A stretch of 64,000 nt of DNA from NCBI GenBank assembly GCA_030147845.1, contig JASBUN010000046.1, positions 128,430-192,429 of the forward strand. Direction: 5' to 3'. A program made the translations under genes and the position numbers. Within the stretch, counting starts at the first letter, position 1. Each line of letters opens with the position of its first letter. The DNA is from Gammaproteobacteria bacterium (lineage in GTDB: Bacteria; Pseudomonadota; Gammaproteobacteria; JASBUN01). Below, one piece after another: positions 44,416 through 54,003 of this stretch. Under the pieces are notes generated by a model. It searched no databases, was not told the DNA's origin, and saw only the letters and a list, made by a program, of their open reading frames with translations.

Positions 44416-46244
44416 GCCAGTCCGCGCCGCGTAAGACAAAAACGACGGCGATATCGGCATTGCGCCCCTATTTACGCCGACATACGAGCGTTCTTTCTGC
44501 AGCCGCCCTGTCCATGCTGGCGCGCGCCTTAATTTTGCTGGCACTTCCTTGGCCGTTAAAATTCATTATCGATAGTGTCCTATTCCAACACGCTCTGCCG
44601 AGCTGGCTTGTCGGCGTACTGCCAGATCCGCTCACGCAGCGCTTAACACTGCTAAATGTGCTGGGCGTCATCATGCTGGCGCTCGGCGCCGCGGACGCGT
44701 TGTTGACCTATCTTGGCAACCGCTGGCTATTGCATGCCGGGCAGTGGTCGGTATTCGACATACGCTGCGACCTATTCGCGCATCTGCAACGACTGTCGCT
44801 GGCATTCCATCGACGTCAACGCGCCGGCGATCTCATGACCCGGCTGGGCGGCGACATACAGACACTGCAGGATTTCGTTGTCTCCATCGGCACCGGCGTG
44901 TTTGCTCACCTACTTACCTTGGTCGGTATGGCCGTCATCATGTTAATCATCGATTGGCGCTACGCCTTGCTTGCAATCGCCGTCGTACCCGTGTTGTTTG
45001 TCGCCGCGCACTATTATACCGACAAACTAAAGGCGGCCCTACGACTCGCGCGAAAAAAAGAAGGTGAGTTGTGGGGCAGCGTTCAAGAAGTCATTGCAAG
45101 CATGCATCTGGTTCAGGCATATGGACGTGAATCACGCGAAAACGAGCATTTCTCCGAACAGGCACAACAAAGTTTAGACGCCAATCTCGAGGCCAACGAA
45201 CTACAGGCACAATTTACGCCACTGGTTAGCGTGGTAATGACCACTGCTGCAGGTCTCATCGCTTGGTACGGGGCCACACGAGTATTAAGTGGCAACATCA
45301 CTGCCGGCGAACTACTGGTTTTTTTGGCCTACTTGCGTGGCATGGCCGCACCCGTGCGCCAGTTCGCCAAGATGGCTCGTGTGGTTGGCAAGGCGTCTGT
45401 GGCCGCCGAGCGAATTAGTGAAGTATTCGCGGAGGAACCGGAAATTAAGGACGTGCCGGGCGCCAAGACACCGCAATCATGCCGTGGTGAGATTGAATTA
45501 CGCGCCGTATCGTTCGGATATACGCCGTCCGAATTGGTACTCAATGATATCTCGTTGCGTATCGCGCCGGCGCAGACAGTGGCGTTGGTGGGTTCGACTG
45601 GCGCGGGGAAAAGCACCGTCGCGAGCCTGGTACCACGTTTTCACGATCCGGTGCGTGGCGGTGTTTTTCTCGATGGCGTCGACCTTAGGGACCTGTCCTT
45701 AGCATACGTACGTCGTCAAGTCGCCTTGGTGTTACAAGAAGCTTTTATATTGCATGCATCGGTATGGGAAAATATTGCCTACGGAGCGAGCGGCGCGGGC
45801 CGCGAAGCGGCCATTTCCGCCGCTACTGCGACGGGCGTGCATGACATTATTGATCGGCTACCCTACGGCTACGACACCGTAATCGGAGAACGTGGAGCGA
45901 CGCTATCGGGCGGACAACGGCAGTGTATTTCGATCGCTCGGGCCATGTTACGCGACGCACACATCGTGATTCTGGACGAGCCAACCAGCGGTCTGGATGC
46001 GGTCATGGAACGGCGGGTAATGGAGGCGCTCCGCCGTCTAACCCAAGGCCGAACTACTTTGATCATCGCGCATCGCCTGTCCACCATCGTACAGGCCGAC
46101 CGAATCGTTGTGCTGGAGCGCGGCGGTATTGTGCAGTCAGGTACCCATCACGAACTTATCCAACAGCATGGTCGGTACTTAGATCTGTGGAGCTGCATCA
46201 ACGACAGCTCCGACACCAGGATTACGGCGAGTGGCGTTTCATGA
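44412..46244 (+). CDS. fused ABC exporter (MsbA/HlyB-type)
   Basis: 610 residues. GTG start at 44412 overlaps the previous stop (GTGA). The N-terminal half is a six-helix exporter domain (e.g. ILLALPWPLKFIIDSVLF, LLTLVGMAVIMLIIDWRYAL). The ATPase half has VGSTGAGKSTVASLVPRF (Walker A), ERGATLSGGQRQCISIARA (signature) and IVILDEPTSGLD (Walker B), then IIAHRLSTI. No C39 peptidase domain. Given neighbouring glycosyltransferases it probably exports a lipid-linked sugar or polysaccharide precursor. Confidence 0.92.
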   Translation: MSQSAPRKTKTTAISALRPYLRRHTSVLSAAALSMLARALILLALPWPLKFIIDSVLFQHALPSWLVGVLPDPLTQRLTLLNVLGVIMLALGAADALLTYLGNRWLLHAGQWSVFDIRCDLFAHLQRLSLAFHRRQRAGDLMTRLGGDIQTLQDFVVSIGTGVFAHLLTLVGMAVIMLIIDWRYALLAIAVVPVLFVAAHYYTDKLKAALRLARKKEGELWGSVQEVIASMHLVQAYGRESRENEHFSEQAQQSLDANLEANELQAQFTPLVSVVMTTAAGLIAWYGATRVLSGNITAGELLVFLAYLRGMAAPVRQFAKMARVVGKASVAAERISEVFAEEPEIKDVPGAKTPQSCRGEIELRAVSFGYTPSELVLNDISLRIAPAQTVALVGSTGAGKSTVASLVPRFHDPVRGGVFLDGVDLRDLSLAYVRRQVALVLQEAFILHASVWENIAYGASGAGREAAISAATATGVHDIIDRLPYGYDTVIGERGATLSGGQRQCISIARAMLRDAHIVILDEPTSGLDAVMERRVMEALRRLTQGRTTLIIAHRLSTIVQADRIVVLERGGIVQSGTHHELIQQHGRYLDLWSCINDSSDTRITASGVS

Positions 46245-46387
46245 CCACTTTGGCCGAAAGAAAAAAGCTCAGCGGAAATATGTGGTTTCGTTTCGCCCGC
46301 TGGATTCAAGTTGCGCCCGCGTCGAGGTTCGGCCACAGGACGGTGAGAAAGCAGTGGATGGGGCTTAAAGTGAGGACAGGGAGATGA
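46241..46387 (+). CDS. 48-residue basic ORF coupled to ABC exporter and dehydrogenase
   Basis: The ATG overlaps the ABC exporter stop (ATGA), and the TGA stop overlaps the next ATG (ATGA at 46384). The product starts MTTLAERKKLSGNMWFRFAR and is strongly basic with several Trp/Phe. Double overlap suggests real translation, either of a small protein or as a coupling element. No family recognised. Confidence 0.5.
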   Translation: MTTLAERKKLSGNMWFRFARWIQVAPASRFGHRTVRKQWMGLKVRTGR

Positions 46388-47688
46388 ACACTAAGCGTAT
46401 TCTAATCGCCGGTCTCGGTTACGTGGGACTAACCACCGGCGTATGCCTAGCGGAGTTAGGACACTCCGTAGTCGCATACGACGTAGATGACGAAAAAATT
46501 GTACAGTTACGTAAGCATTCGCTCCACTTTCGGGAGCCTGAGCTCATGGACCTGATGGAACGCAACGCGGGCGCCGGCCGACTGGAATTTACCTCGTCTT
46601 GCGAAGAAAGTATGCGCGATGTCGACATAGCCTTCATATGCTCGGGTACACAGCCTGACTCAAACGGTGCCGCAGACCTGTCCGATGTGGAAGCAACGGT
46701 GCAACGTATCGCTCTTGGGGCAACGAAACCATTCACACTAGTACTGCAAAGCAATGTCTCGCCACGTGGAAGCTTCGAGCGCCTCAGCGTGGTTCTGTCT
46801 CAATATTTACCTGAGACGATCAGTGCCGCGGTCGTAGTCAACCCGACCTTCATGCGTGAAGGCTCGGCGGTATTTGATTTTTTTCACTCCGATCGTATTG
46901 TTATTGGTGCTTGGGATTACGCCGCGGCTGAAGACATTGCGACCCTCTACTCACCACTGCACTGCCCTGTCGTACTCACCGACCCGGTCAGCGCACAGCT
47001 GACACGGTACGCATCCAACGCATTTTTAACCATGAAAACCTGCTTCATCAACGAAGTCGCTCGAATCGCCACGCAGGTCGGCGCCGATATCGGCAGCGTA
47101 ACCGAAGCGATGGGCCTTGATACACGCCTTGGTACCGATTTTTCCGAAGACAATAAAACATTCAACACATCTTGTTACTCCGGCGACGTATTGGTGCTCG
47201 CCGCGCTCGCCGAAGACAACGGCGGCCAAGCGGCACTATTGCGAGCCGTCATCGAAAACGAATCGGGTCGCCACCTGCTAATCCGTACCTTGCACGATGC
47301 ACTACATGGAATCACTGGCAAGAAAGTATGCGTGTTGGGCCTAGCCACACATGGGCGAGCTGATGAAGCACCCAACTCGCCGGTGCACGAGGTGGTCACC
47401 ACGCTTTGCCGACAGGGGGCGCATGTGCACGCGTACGATCCGGATAGCGATCGCATTAACCTACCGGTAACGCAGTGGCCCGGCATCCGCTACTTTGCTG
47501 ACGCCTATCAAGCCGCCAATGGCAGCGACGCAATCCTGGTCGCCAGCGACTGGCCTGAGTTGGGTGGCCTCGACTGGGGCAACATACGTGTTCACATGAC
47601 TGGAAACACGGTCATTGATGGCCGCGGAATGCTTTCTCCAGACACAATGCGCGAACTTGGATTTGATTATCTTGCGCTGGCCAGCTAA
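46384..47688 (+). CDS. divergent UDP-glucose/GDP-mannose dehydrogenase
   Basis: 434 residues with the three-domain layout. NAD site ILIAGLGYVGLTTGVCLAELG; dimer helix YASNAFLTMKTCFINEVARI with the conserved Lys and Asn; C-terminal UDP-binding domain from KKVCVLGLATHGRADE. The catalytic Cys and the Asp four residues on are kept in FNTSCYSGDVL, but the usual GGSCFPKD context is lost (Lys to Gly). The usual NPEFLREG reads NPTFMREG. It probably makes a uronic acid for the polysaccharide, though activity is uncertain. Coupled to the 48-residue ORF. Confidence 0.85.
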   Translation: MNTKRILIAGLGYVGLTTGVCLAELGHSVVAYDVDDEKIVQLRKHSLHFREPELMDLMERNAGAGRLEFTSSCEESMRDVDIAFICSGTQPDSNGAADLSDVEATVQRIALGATKPFTLVLQSNVSPRGSFERLSVVLSQYLPETISAAVVVNPTFMREGSAVFDFFHSDRIVIGAWDYAAAEDIATLYSPLHCPVVLTDPVSAQLTRYASNAFLTMKTCFINEVARIATQVGADIGSVTEAMGLDTRLGTDFSEDNKTFNTSCYSGDVLVLAALAEDNGGQAALLRAVIENESGRHLLIRTLHDALHGITGKKVCVLGLATHGRADEAPNSPVHEVVTTLCRQGAHVHAYDPDSDRINLPVTQWPGIRYFADAYQAANGSDAILVASDWPELGGLDWGNIRVHMTGNTVIDGRGMLSPDTMRELGFDYLALAS

Positions 47689-47704
47689 ACGTTCGGATGA
47701 ACTC

Positions 47705-48586
47705 GTGGGTCCGCTAAAGGCCACGTCGAACGCGGCTACGCGTCGGTGCCGACGGACAATACAGTTATCCGCTTTTATCCTGCTCGCAAGCGTTAACGGG
47801 CTTGCCAATGCCGATGCCTGGATTCCAGCGGCCGGGCACGGCAAAGTAAAGCCGGTCATCCGGTGGTACGAGTCCGATCGTGCGTTTTCCCCGACCGAAT
47901 ACGGTACGCAGACCTATCCGAGCAGCTCACACGTAACCGAAATCCAGCTCAAGGTCACCGGCAACCACGGACTCGGCCGTGGATGGGCGCTGCAGTATGA
48001 TCTTCGCGCGGCGAAAGTTCGAAAAGCCAAAAAACACAATACTTACAACTCCTCGGGCCTTGAAGACCAGACTGTGGGGTTAGCCTACGGATTACGTCAG
48101 ACGCAATCCTTCGCCGACGCAGTGGCGTTCAATGTCGTCTTCCCAACCGGCTCGACGAGCAGCAATCCTCAACTCGGCGTCGGCGAATATGCGATTGAAC
48201 CGGACTATCAAATGGGCATCACGCATCGTTACAACAACCACCATCGACTAACTGTCGGGCTTACCGTAGGACCACGCATCTTTCTCGACGGCGGCGCCAC
48301 TCAACTTCGTACGACGCTCGGCATCGGGACCAATGTTTCGCCTAAGTTCAGTATCTATGGCTCCGTGTTTTACGTGCATACCGGGTCCGGCTATAGCCCG
48401 CCGAATGCGTCGAGCACCAACCTCGTAAACACCTCCGAGATTTACAACTTGCTGCGTCTGGGTGTGGCGATGCAATATCGGTTGAGCAAAAATATACGCC
48501 CCGTACTCGGCTATGAAGTCGACGTGGCGGGACGCGACATACATGCTGGCCACCGTATCGTGCTCGGCTTGTCGTGGCGATATTGA
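47705..48586 (+). CDS. outer-membrane beta-barrel protein
   Basis: 293 residues if GTG 47705 is the start; it gives a good signal peptide (TIQLSAFILLASVNGLANADA), while upstream starts would run into the dehydrogenase. The mature part has amphipathic strands with frequent aromatic ends (GWALQYDLRAAKV, LTVGLTVGPRIFL, RIVLGLSWRY) and a C-terminal aromatic residue. Resembles phenol-MetA/transporter-type barrels. It lies in the polysaccharide cluster and could be an outlet or modulator. Confidence 0.7.
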   Translation: MGPLKATSNAATRRCRRTIQLSAFILLASVNGLANADAWIPAAGHGKVKPVIRWYESDRAFSPTEYGTQTYPSSSHVTEIQLKVTGNHGLGRGWALQYDLRAAKVRKAKKHNTYNSSGLEDQTVGLAYGLRQTQSFADAVAFNVVFPTGSTSSNPQLGVGEYAIEPDYQMGITHRYNNHHRLTVGLTVGPRIFLDGGATQLRTTLGIGTNVSPKFSIYGSVFYVHTGSGYSPPNASSTNLVNTSEIYNLLRLGVAMQYRLSKNIRPVLGYEVDVAGRDIHAGHRIVLGLSWRY

Positions 48587-48593
48587 GGCGCTC

Positions 48594-49217
48594 TTGAATT
48601 GGCATGACGCAACATTGCTGTTAGTCCGTCATGGCGAGACTGAGTGGAATCGCAGTGGGCGTTACCAGGGGCGCACCGACACACACTTGTCAGCACTGGG
48701 AATCGCTCAGGCTCACGCGCTTGCCGAACGCTTGGCGCAGAGCAATCGTGACATTACGATCGTTTGCAGCCCACTGGCTCGTGCACGGGAAACCGCGGAC
48801 ATTATCGCGCGCACGATAGGTATACCATTGTCGTTCGATGCGCGATTACGCGAACTCGCCTACGGCAACTGGGAGGGCCTGCGACAGGATGAAATCAAAC
48901 AGCGTTGGCCCGAGCAACTGCGACGGTGGAAGTCGAATCCAGATGAAGTCGAATTTTCCGGAGGAGAGACGCTCGCTGCCGTGCAAAACCGGGTGCGGTC
49001 TTTTTTGCACGACATGCAATCACGATCGGAGCAATTGCCGGTGCTGGCAATCACACACAAAGCGGTCATTCGCGTTGCATTACTAGAGAGCCGAGACGAA
49101 CCGCTGTCGCGGTATCGCAGCCTGCACATCGCCAATACATCGATCACACCAATATATTTGTCCGGCGGCCGCTTGCGTGCCAATAGACCATCGCGGGTAA
49201 GTCGTGATCGCTACTAG
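48594..49217 (+). CDS. histidine-phosphatase-family enzyme
   Basis: 207 residues. TTG start at 48594 is supported by GAGG upstream and the family start close to LLLVRHGETEWNRSG (catalytic RHG). CSPLARARETADIIA and VLAITHKAVIRVAL supply the remaining active-site Arg and His. Relatives include cobC-like phosphatases and phosphoglycerate-mutase-like enzymes; substrate unknown. Last gene of the polysaccharide run; its TAG overlaps the folD stop on the other strand (shared CTAG). Confidence 0.85.
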   Translation: MNWHDATLLLVRHGETEWNRSGRYQGRTDTHLSALGIAQAHALAERLAQSNRDITIVCSPLARARETADIIARTIGIPLSFDARLRELAYGNWEGLRQDEIKQRWPEQLRRWKSNPDEVEFSGGETLAAVQNRVRSFLHDMQSRSEQLPVLAITHKAVIRVALLESRDEPLSRYRSLHIANTSITPIYLSGGRLRANRPSRVSRDRY

Positions 49218-50113
49218 AAGTTGCCGGCCCGTGCCATTTGACGCTGCGCTGCCGCAACGGTATTCACCATCAGCATGGTAACCGTCATAGGCCCAACGCC
49301 GCCCGGCACCGGCGTTATGTATGCGGCCTTTTCGGAGACACCTGCGAAATCCACATCGCCGACCAGTTTGCCGTTGTCAAGGCGGTTGATGCCGACGTCG
49401 ATGACCACCGCACCTCGCTTGACCATGGGCGCAACGATCAGATTCGGCACGCCGGCGCCGATGACCAAAATATCCGCCAAAATCGTGAACTGAGCCAGAT
49501 CACGTGTCTTGACGTGGCAAATCGAGACGGTCGCATTTTTACGCAGCAGCATCAATGCCATCGGCTTGCCGACAATGTTGCTGGCACCGACGACGACTAC
49601 GTTTTGTCCCTCGATTGGTATTTCCGAATATTCCAGCAGGCGCTGCACACCATAGGGTGTGCACGGGGGGAAAACGCTTTTAGTGCCGTCATCGGCGGTC
49701 TCGACCACCAAGGCACCGACGTTATATAGATGAAAGCCGTCGACATCCTTATCGGGCGATATCGCCTCTAACAATGCGCGCATATCAAACCGTGGGGGGA
49801 GCGGTAACTGGACGATAATACCGTGAATACGTGGATCGCGATTTAAGCTCTCGATTCTGCTCAGCACGTCGGCCTGCGGCACGTCAGCCGCAAACTCGTG
49901 TGTCTCGGAATGAAGGCCCACTTCCCGACATGCCTTCATCTTTTGCCCGACATATACTTTTGATGCCGGATCATTGCCGACCACTAGTACGGCCAATCCG
50001 GGAGTGATCCCGTGTGCCTGCAGACCGAGAATGTCCGGCTTCAACTCGCTGTCGCGAATTTGCTTTGCAATCGCCTTCCCATCGATAATTTTTGCTGACA
50101 TGTTTGGACTCAT
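49214..50113 (-). CDS. folD: FolD methylene-THF dehydrogenase/cyclohydrolase
   Basis: 299 residues. Converts methylene-THF to methenyl- and then formyl-THF with NADP. YVGQKMKACREVG (catalytic Lys), GIIVQLPLP, DVDGFH, VVVVGASNIVGKPMALML (nucleotide site; the usual Arg is Ala here) and TPVPGGVGPMTVTMLM are all seen. ATG at 50113; a second ATG at 50101 is possible. As last gene of the amine cluster it would process the one-carbon units released by demethylation. Confidence 0.93.
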   Translation of the reverse strand: MSPNMSAKIIDGKAIAKQIRDSELKPDILGLQAHGITPGLAVLVVGNDPASKVYVGQKMKACREVGLHSETHEFAADVPQADVLSRIESLNRDPRIHGIIVQLPLPPRFDMRALLEAISPDKDVDGFHLYNVGALVVETADDGTKSVFPPCTPYGVQRLLEYSEIPIEGQNVVVVGASNIVGKPMALMLLRKNATVSICHVKTRDLAQFTILADILVIGAGVPNLIVAPMVKRGAVVIDVGINRLDNGKLVGDVDFAGVSEKAAYITPVPGGVGPMTVTMLMVNTVAAAQRQMARAGNF

Positions 50114-50364
50114 CTCTGATCAAGAATGGCTCTTTTGATGCGCCCGCGTCCGCTTCCGGTTCGTTCAACCGGGCGAAATGCCGCCGGCGGCTTCCCGCTA
50201 GCTTCGCCAATCAACGCGGCACGCGCGAGCCGATGACGCCGGATCAAACGATCCGATATTGACGGACACGCCGGTATTTCAAATGCTTGTATACCGGCCA
50301 ATTTCGAACACCTGGGATTCGCGTTCTTTCACCGGCAATCCGCTGATACGGCCTAGCGGATGTT

Positions 50365-51081
50365 TCAGCGCGAGTTCGACTCACGTGCTAACGCACGCAG
50401 CGCCTCTAACCCCACAGCGCCGCCATTGAACTCCTGCATGGCATCGAGCAGACAAAACCACAAATACTCCGCCGACGCGCTGTCAGCCAATAGATGAAAT
50501 GCCGGCGTAGTACCGAGAAGGCTTCGAACCACGATAGCATTATTGCGCGCCACCGAAGTTTGCGCGACACAGCCGAAAGGAAACTGTTTAGGCTGCATGT
50601 CTACGCCACAAACCTTTGCCAGCATGGCCGATGCATACTCACCAACCAACAACAACCAGAAATGACTATGTTCGCGCAGAAGTTTGTAACATAGACGATC
50701 CGATTCAAACGCCCATAGCGATGCCAGTCGGGCGACTAAACCGCCGCTGAATTCAACATCATCGAGCAGCAAATGCTCGTCGTTGGAGAGGCGGACGACC
50801 AGTGTCGCATCCTGCTGCAAACACGCTTGATTAGGTCCGCCAGGTAGCTTCACACCGTGCTGCACCAGCCACGCTGGCGTATCCTTGCCTTTGAAACCAA
50901 TGCGAGGCAGCGTAGTGAGGTCCGCGATACCCATTTTGCGTGCGCATGCGACCTCGTTTGCATTCGCATAGCTGGCTGGCGCGGCGCCGTCGTCAGTACG
51001 TTCGAAACGCGCGCCCTCCGTGGCCAGTTTTCGGTAAAGCATACTGCGTCGTTTTAATGTTTCTGGATGCACGGTGGTCAC
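50365..51081 (-). CDS. mgdD: N-methylglutamate dehydrogenase / sarcosine oxidase, gamma-type subunit
   Basis: 238 residues, GTG start with AGGAG at good spacing, three bases after the mgdC stop. Typical gamma-subunit pattern: RIGFKGKDTPAWL, LVVRLSNDEHLLLDD and ECLFCLLDAM-like end (LWFCLLDAM). The name mgdD rather than soxG is inferred from the cluster context. Confidence 0.75.
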   Translation of the reverse strand: MTTVHPETLKRRSMLYRKLATEGARFERTDDGAAPASYANANEVACARKMGIADLTTLPRIGFKGKDTPAWLVQHGVKLPGGPNQACLQQDATLVVRLSNDEHLLLDDVEFSGGLVARLASLWAFESDRLCYKLLREHSHFWLLLVGEYASAMLAKVCGVDMQPKQFPFGCVAQTSVARNNAIVVRSLLGTTPAFHLLADSASAEYLWFCLLDAMQEFNGGAVGLEALRALARESNSR

Positions 51082-51084
51082 GCG

Positions 51085-54003
51085 CTACATCTCCTGGCGT
51101 TTGTTGTCCGGATCGTAGAACGGCAGCTTGACGATTTTTGCCTCAACCAAGCGCCCATTGGTCGACTTGATTGTCACCGTGCTTCCTGGTTGCGCCTGTT
51201 CGGGCGCGACAAAAGCCATGCCGATAGTCTTTCCCAAAGTGGGCGAGACGTAACATGAAGTAACGCGCCCGGTCATACGGTCACCGTCGAGCACCAAATG
51301 GCTTTCCTGCGGGCACGGTGCGTTCGCGTCCTCAATCACGAAACCCGCCAGCTTACGCGTCAACCCACGCGTGTTCACCTCTTGTATCGCGCGGTTACCG
51401 ACGAAAAATGGCTTCTCTTTCGCCACGGCCCAGTCCAGATTGACCTCGGCTGGGAATGACATTGCATCAGTATCCTGCCCGATGATGATATGCCCTTTCT
51501 CGAGCCGCAGTAAACGTTGCGCTTCGATACCAAAGGGCTGGATGCCGTATTCGACCCCGACTTCCATGAGGCGATCCCATAGATACTCGCCATAGTGCTG
51601 TGGGACGTGAATTTCGTAGCCTAGTTCACCAACAAAGCCCACACGCATAATGCGCGCCGGAATCTCCGCAACATGACCCTCCTGTACACCCATATACGGA
51701 AAGGCTTGAGATGAAAGGTCGACATCCGTGCATAAGCGCCTTAGTACTTCGCGCGACTTTGGCCCGGCAATATTGACACCGCACCAAGTAGACGTCACAT
51801 TGGCAATGTCAACGTTAAGCCTCCATTGCGCATTCCAGCGCAGCATACTTTGGTACACGCGATCCACGCCGCCCGTAGTCGCCGTGACATAGTAAAGCTG
51901 TTCGTGCAATCGGCAGGCGACACCATCGTCGATAACCACACCTTGTTCATTCGCCATGACAGCATAACGACAGCGTCCTACAGCCTGTTTGGCGAAGCGG
52001 AAGGTATATATTCGTTGCAGCAACTCTGCCGCATCCGGACCTCTCACTTCGATACCGCCTAGGGTTGAAACATCGACCAAGCCGACGTTTTGACGCACAT
52101 TGAGCGCCTCACGCGCCATACATTGATCGCGCTGGCCTTTTTCGCCATAGAAAGCCGGGCGCAGCCATGCGCCGGCGATCAGCATCTGCGCACCGGCTTC
52201 CAGATGACGATGATGCATGGCACTGTGACGCTCGGGATAAAAACTTCGACCGGCGTTATGTGCGATGCGTTCAGGCGCGAACGGCGGCCGCGCGGTGGTG
52301 ACACCCGTCTCTGCAACTGTACGCCCGGTCGCGTCGGCAACAATGCGCGCTGTCGCTAAAGCCGAATGACGACCTTGCGAAGGCCCCATGCCAACGGTCG
52401 TATAACGCTTGACCAGCTGTATGTCTTCATAGCCGTCGAGTGTCGATACGATGATGTCATGGATCTGCAGATCCTCGTCGAAATCGACGAATTCCTTACC
52501 GGCTGGATGAGCGAAAATCGGCCAATCGAAATTGACGCGATCTGACAGCCCGCGTACCGGAGCCGGCTCGATGTCCTCAGTCGACAACCCCAATGATTGA
52601 AGCGCCGCGCGCCCGGCGTAGCGACCTTCCGCACATACGCTCTCATGGACATACATGCCCGTGACCGAACCTGCCATATGCATATGCTGTGGCAAACCTT
52701 CGAGCGTAAACATCGACGTCGCGTCATCATAGGCAACCCGGCCGCCTGCGTGGCAGATCAACTGGTATGCCGGGGTATAACCAGGCGACATGCACACTAG
52801 GTCGCAGGGAATACGCTCGCCGTGATCGGCACAGCGGCCACGTGCCGAAATACCACGAACCTCGACCGCTACGACGTGATTCTTGCTTGCATCCGGCACC
52901 GCCTCGTATATCGCGCTGCCGGTAATAATGCGTACCCCCCGATCGGCTATCGCACGGCTCAAGGCATCAGCCGTGGGCTCCGCCCTCATATCCACCACGG
53001 CCGCCACTCGCACGCCCGCATCCAGCAGATCGAGTGCGACGCCATAACCGTGGCTGTTGCCGGTCAAGACGACCGCCTGCCTGCCCGGCCGCACGGCGTA
53101 CCATTTGATCAGCCGCTGCGCCGCCGAACCCAGCATGATGCCGGGAAGATCGTTGTTGCGGAAAATGGCGGGCTGCTCCATGCTGCCGCTGCAGACGATC
53201 ACTTCTTTTGCCCGCACCTTGTATAAGCGGCTGCCCTTAATCACAGCTAACCAGTTGTCCGTAAACCAGCCATTGCACATCGATTCACACATCACCGTGA
53301 TGTTTGCGTGCGCGCCTACCGCAGACACCAGTTGTTCTCGGTGGCGAGCCGCCGCGTCGGCGGCGCCGGCAAGCCGTGCGTAGGTCAATGAGCCGCCCAA
53401 AAGACGATTTTCATCCACCAGAAGCACGGATGCGCCGCCGTTGGCGGCTGCGAGCGCGGCGCTCAAGCCCGCCGGTCCGGCTCCGATCACCGCCACATCG
53501 GTAAATGCGTACTGCTTGTCGAAGTACCCGCTCGTATAGTTTGTATCGACTACGCCTAGGCCGGCGCGTGACCGGATAATGGGAGCCCATATCTTCTCCC
53601 ACACGCCCTTGGGGCGAAAGAAAGCCTTATAATAAAAGCCTGCGGGCATAAAGCGGGAAAAGCGACCAATCCATGCATGTTTATCGTGCTCCAAGCTACC
53701 CTTAAAATTTTGAGCCACCACCGCCAGTTGGTCACTGACCGGCGTAACGTCGGCCAACGTATTTGGATCGCTAGGCAATTGTACCAACGCATTGGCGTCT
53801 TGCCCGGCCATGGAAAGAATTCCGCGCGGCCGGTGATACTTAAACGAACGCGACAGTATCCATTGGCCACTGGCGGCTAACGCACTGGCAATACTGTCGC
53901 CTTGCCATGCTTCATACTGCTTGTCCTGAAACCGAAAACTGATCTTCTTCGACCGATCCAGCAGTAGTCCGGCTGGCGCCGGAAGACGCTCTTCAACACT
54001 CAC
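51085..54003 (-). CDS. mgdC: N-methylglutamate dehydrogenase / sarcosine oxidase, alpha-type subunit
   Basis: 972 residues, normal length. The ferredoxin-fold N-terminal domain has SRSFKYHRPRGILSMAG. FAD/NAD domain: VAVIGAGPAGLSAALAAANG. The C-terminal GcvT-type folate domain (about residue 590 on) has IGQDTDAMSFPAEVNL and GYVGELGYEIH-like VGFVGELGYEIHVPQHY. It carries the folate site that accepts the methyl carbon. GTG start with AGGAGGAG upstream; GTGA overlap with mgdB stop. Confidence 0.85.
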   Translation of the reverse strand: MSVEERLPAPAGLLLDRSKKISFRFQDKQYEAWQGDSIASALAASGQWILSRSFKYHRPRGILSMAGQDANALVQLPSDPNTLADVTPVSDQLAVVAQNFKGSLEHDKHAWIGRFSRFMPAGFYYKAFFRPKGVWEKIWAPIIRSRAGLGVVDTNYTSGYFDKQYAFTDVAVIGAGPAGLSAALAAANGGASVLLVDENRLLGGSLTYARLAGAADAAARHREQLVSAVGAHANITVMCESMCNGWFTDNWLAVIKGSRLYKVRAKEVIVCSGSMEQPAIFRNNDLPGIMLGSAAQRLIKWYAVRPGRQAVVLTGNSHGYGVALDLLDAGVRVAAVVDMRAEPTADALSRAIADRGVRIITGSAIYEAVPDASKNHVVAVEVRGISARGRCADHGERIPCDLVCMSPGYTPAYQLICHAGGRVAYDDATSMFTLEGLPQHMHMAGSVTGMYVHESVCAEGRYAGRAALQSLGLSTEDIEPAPVRGLSDRVNFDWPIFAHPAGKEFVDFDEDLQIHDIIVSTLDGYEDIQLVKRYTTVGMGPSQGRHSALATARIVADATGRTVAETGVTTARPPFAPERIAHNAGRSFYPERHSAMHHRHLEAGAQMLIAGAWLRPAFYGEKGQRDQCMAREALNVRQNVGLVDVSTLGGIEVRGPDAAELLQRIYTFRFAKQAVGRCRYAVMANEQGVVIDDGVACRLHEQLYYVTATTGGVDRVYQSMLRWNAQWRLNVDIANVTSTWCGVNIAGPKSREVLRRLCTDVDLSSQAFPYMGVQEGHVAEIPARIMRVGFVGELGYEIHVPQHYGEYLWDRLMEVGVEYGIQPFGIEAQRLLRLEKGHIIIGQDTDAMSFPAEVNLDWAVAKEKPFFVGNRAIQEVNTRGLTRKLAGFVIEDANAPCPQESHLVLDGDRMTGRVTSCYVSPTLGKTIGMAFVAPEQAQPGSTVTIKSTNGRLVEAKIVKLPFYDPDNKRQEM

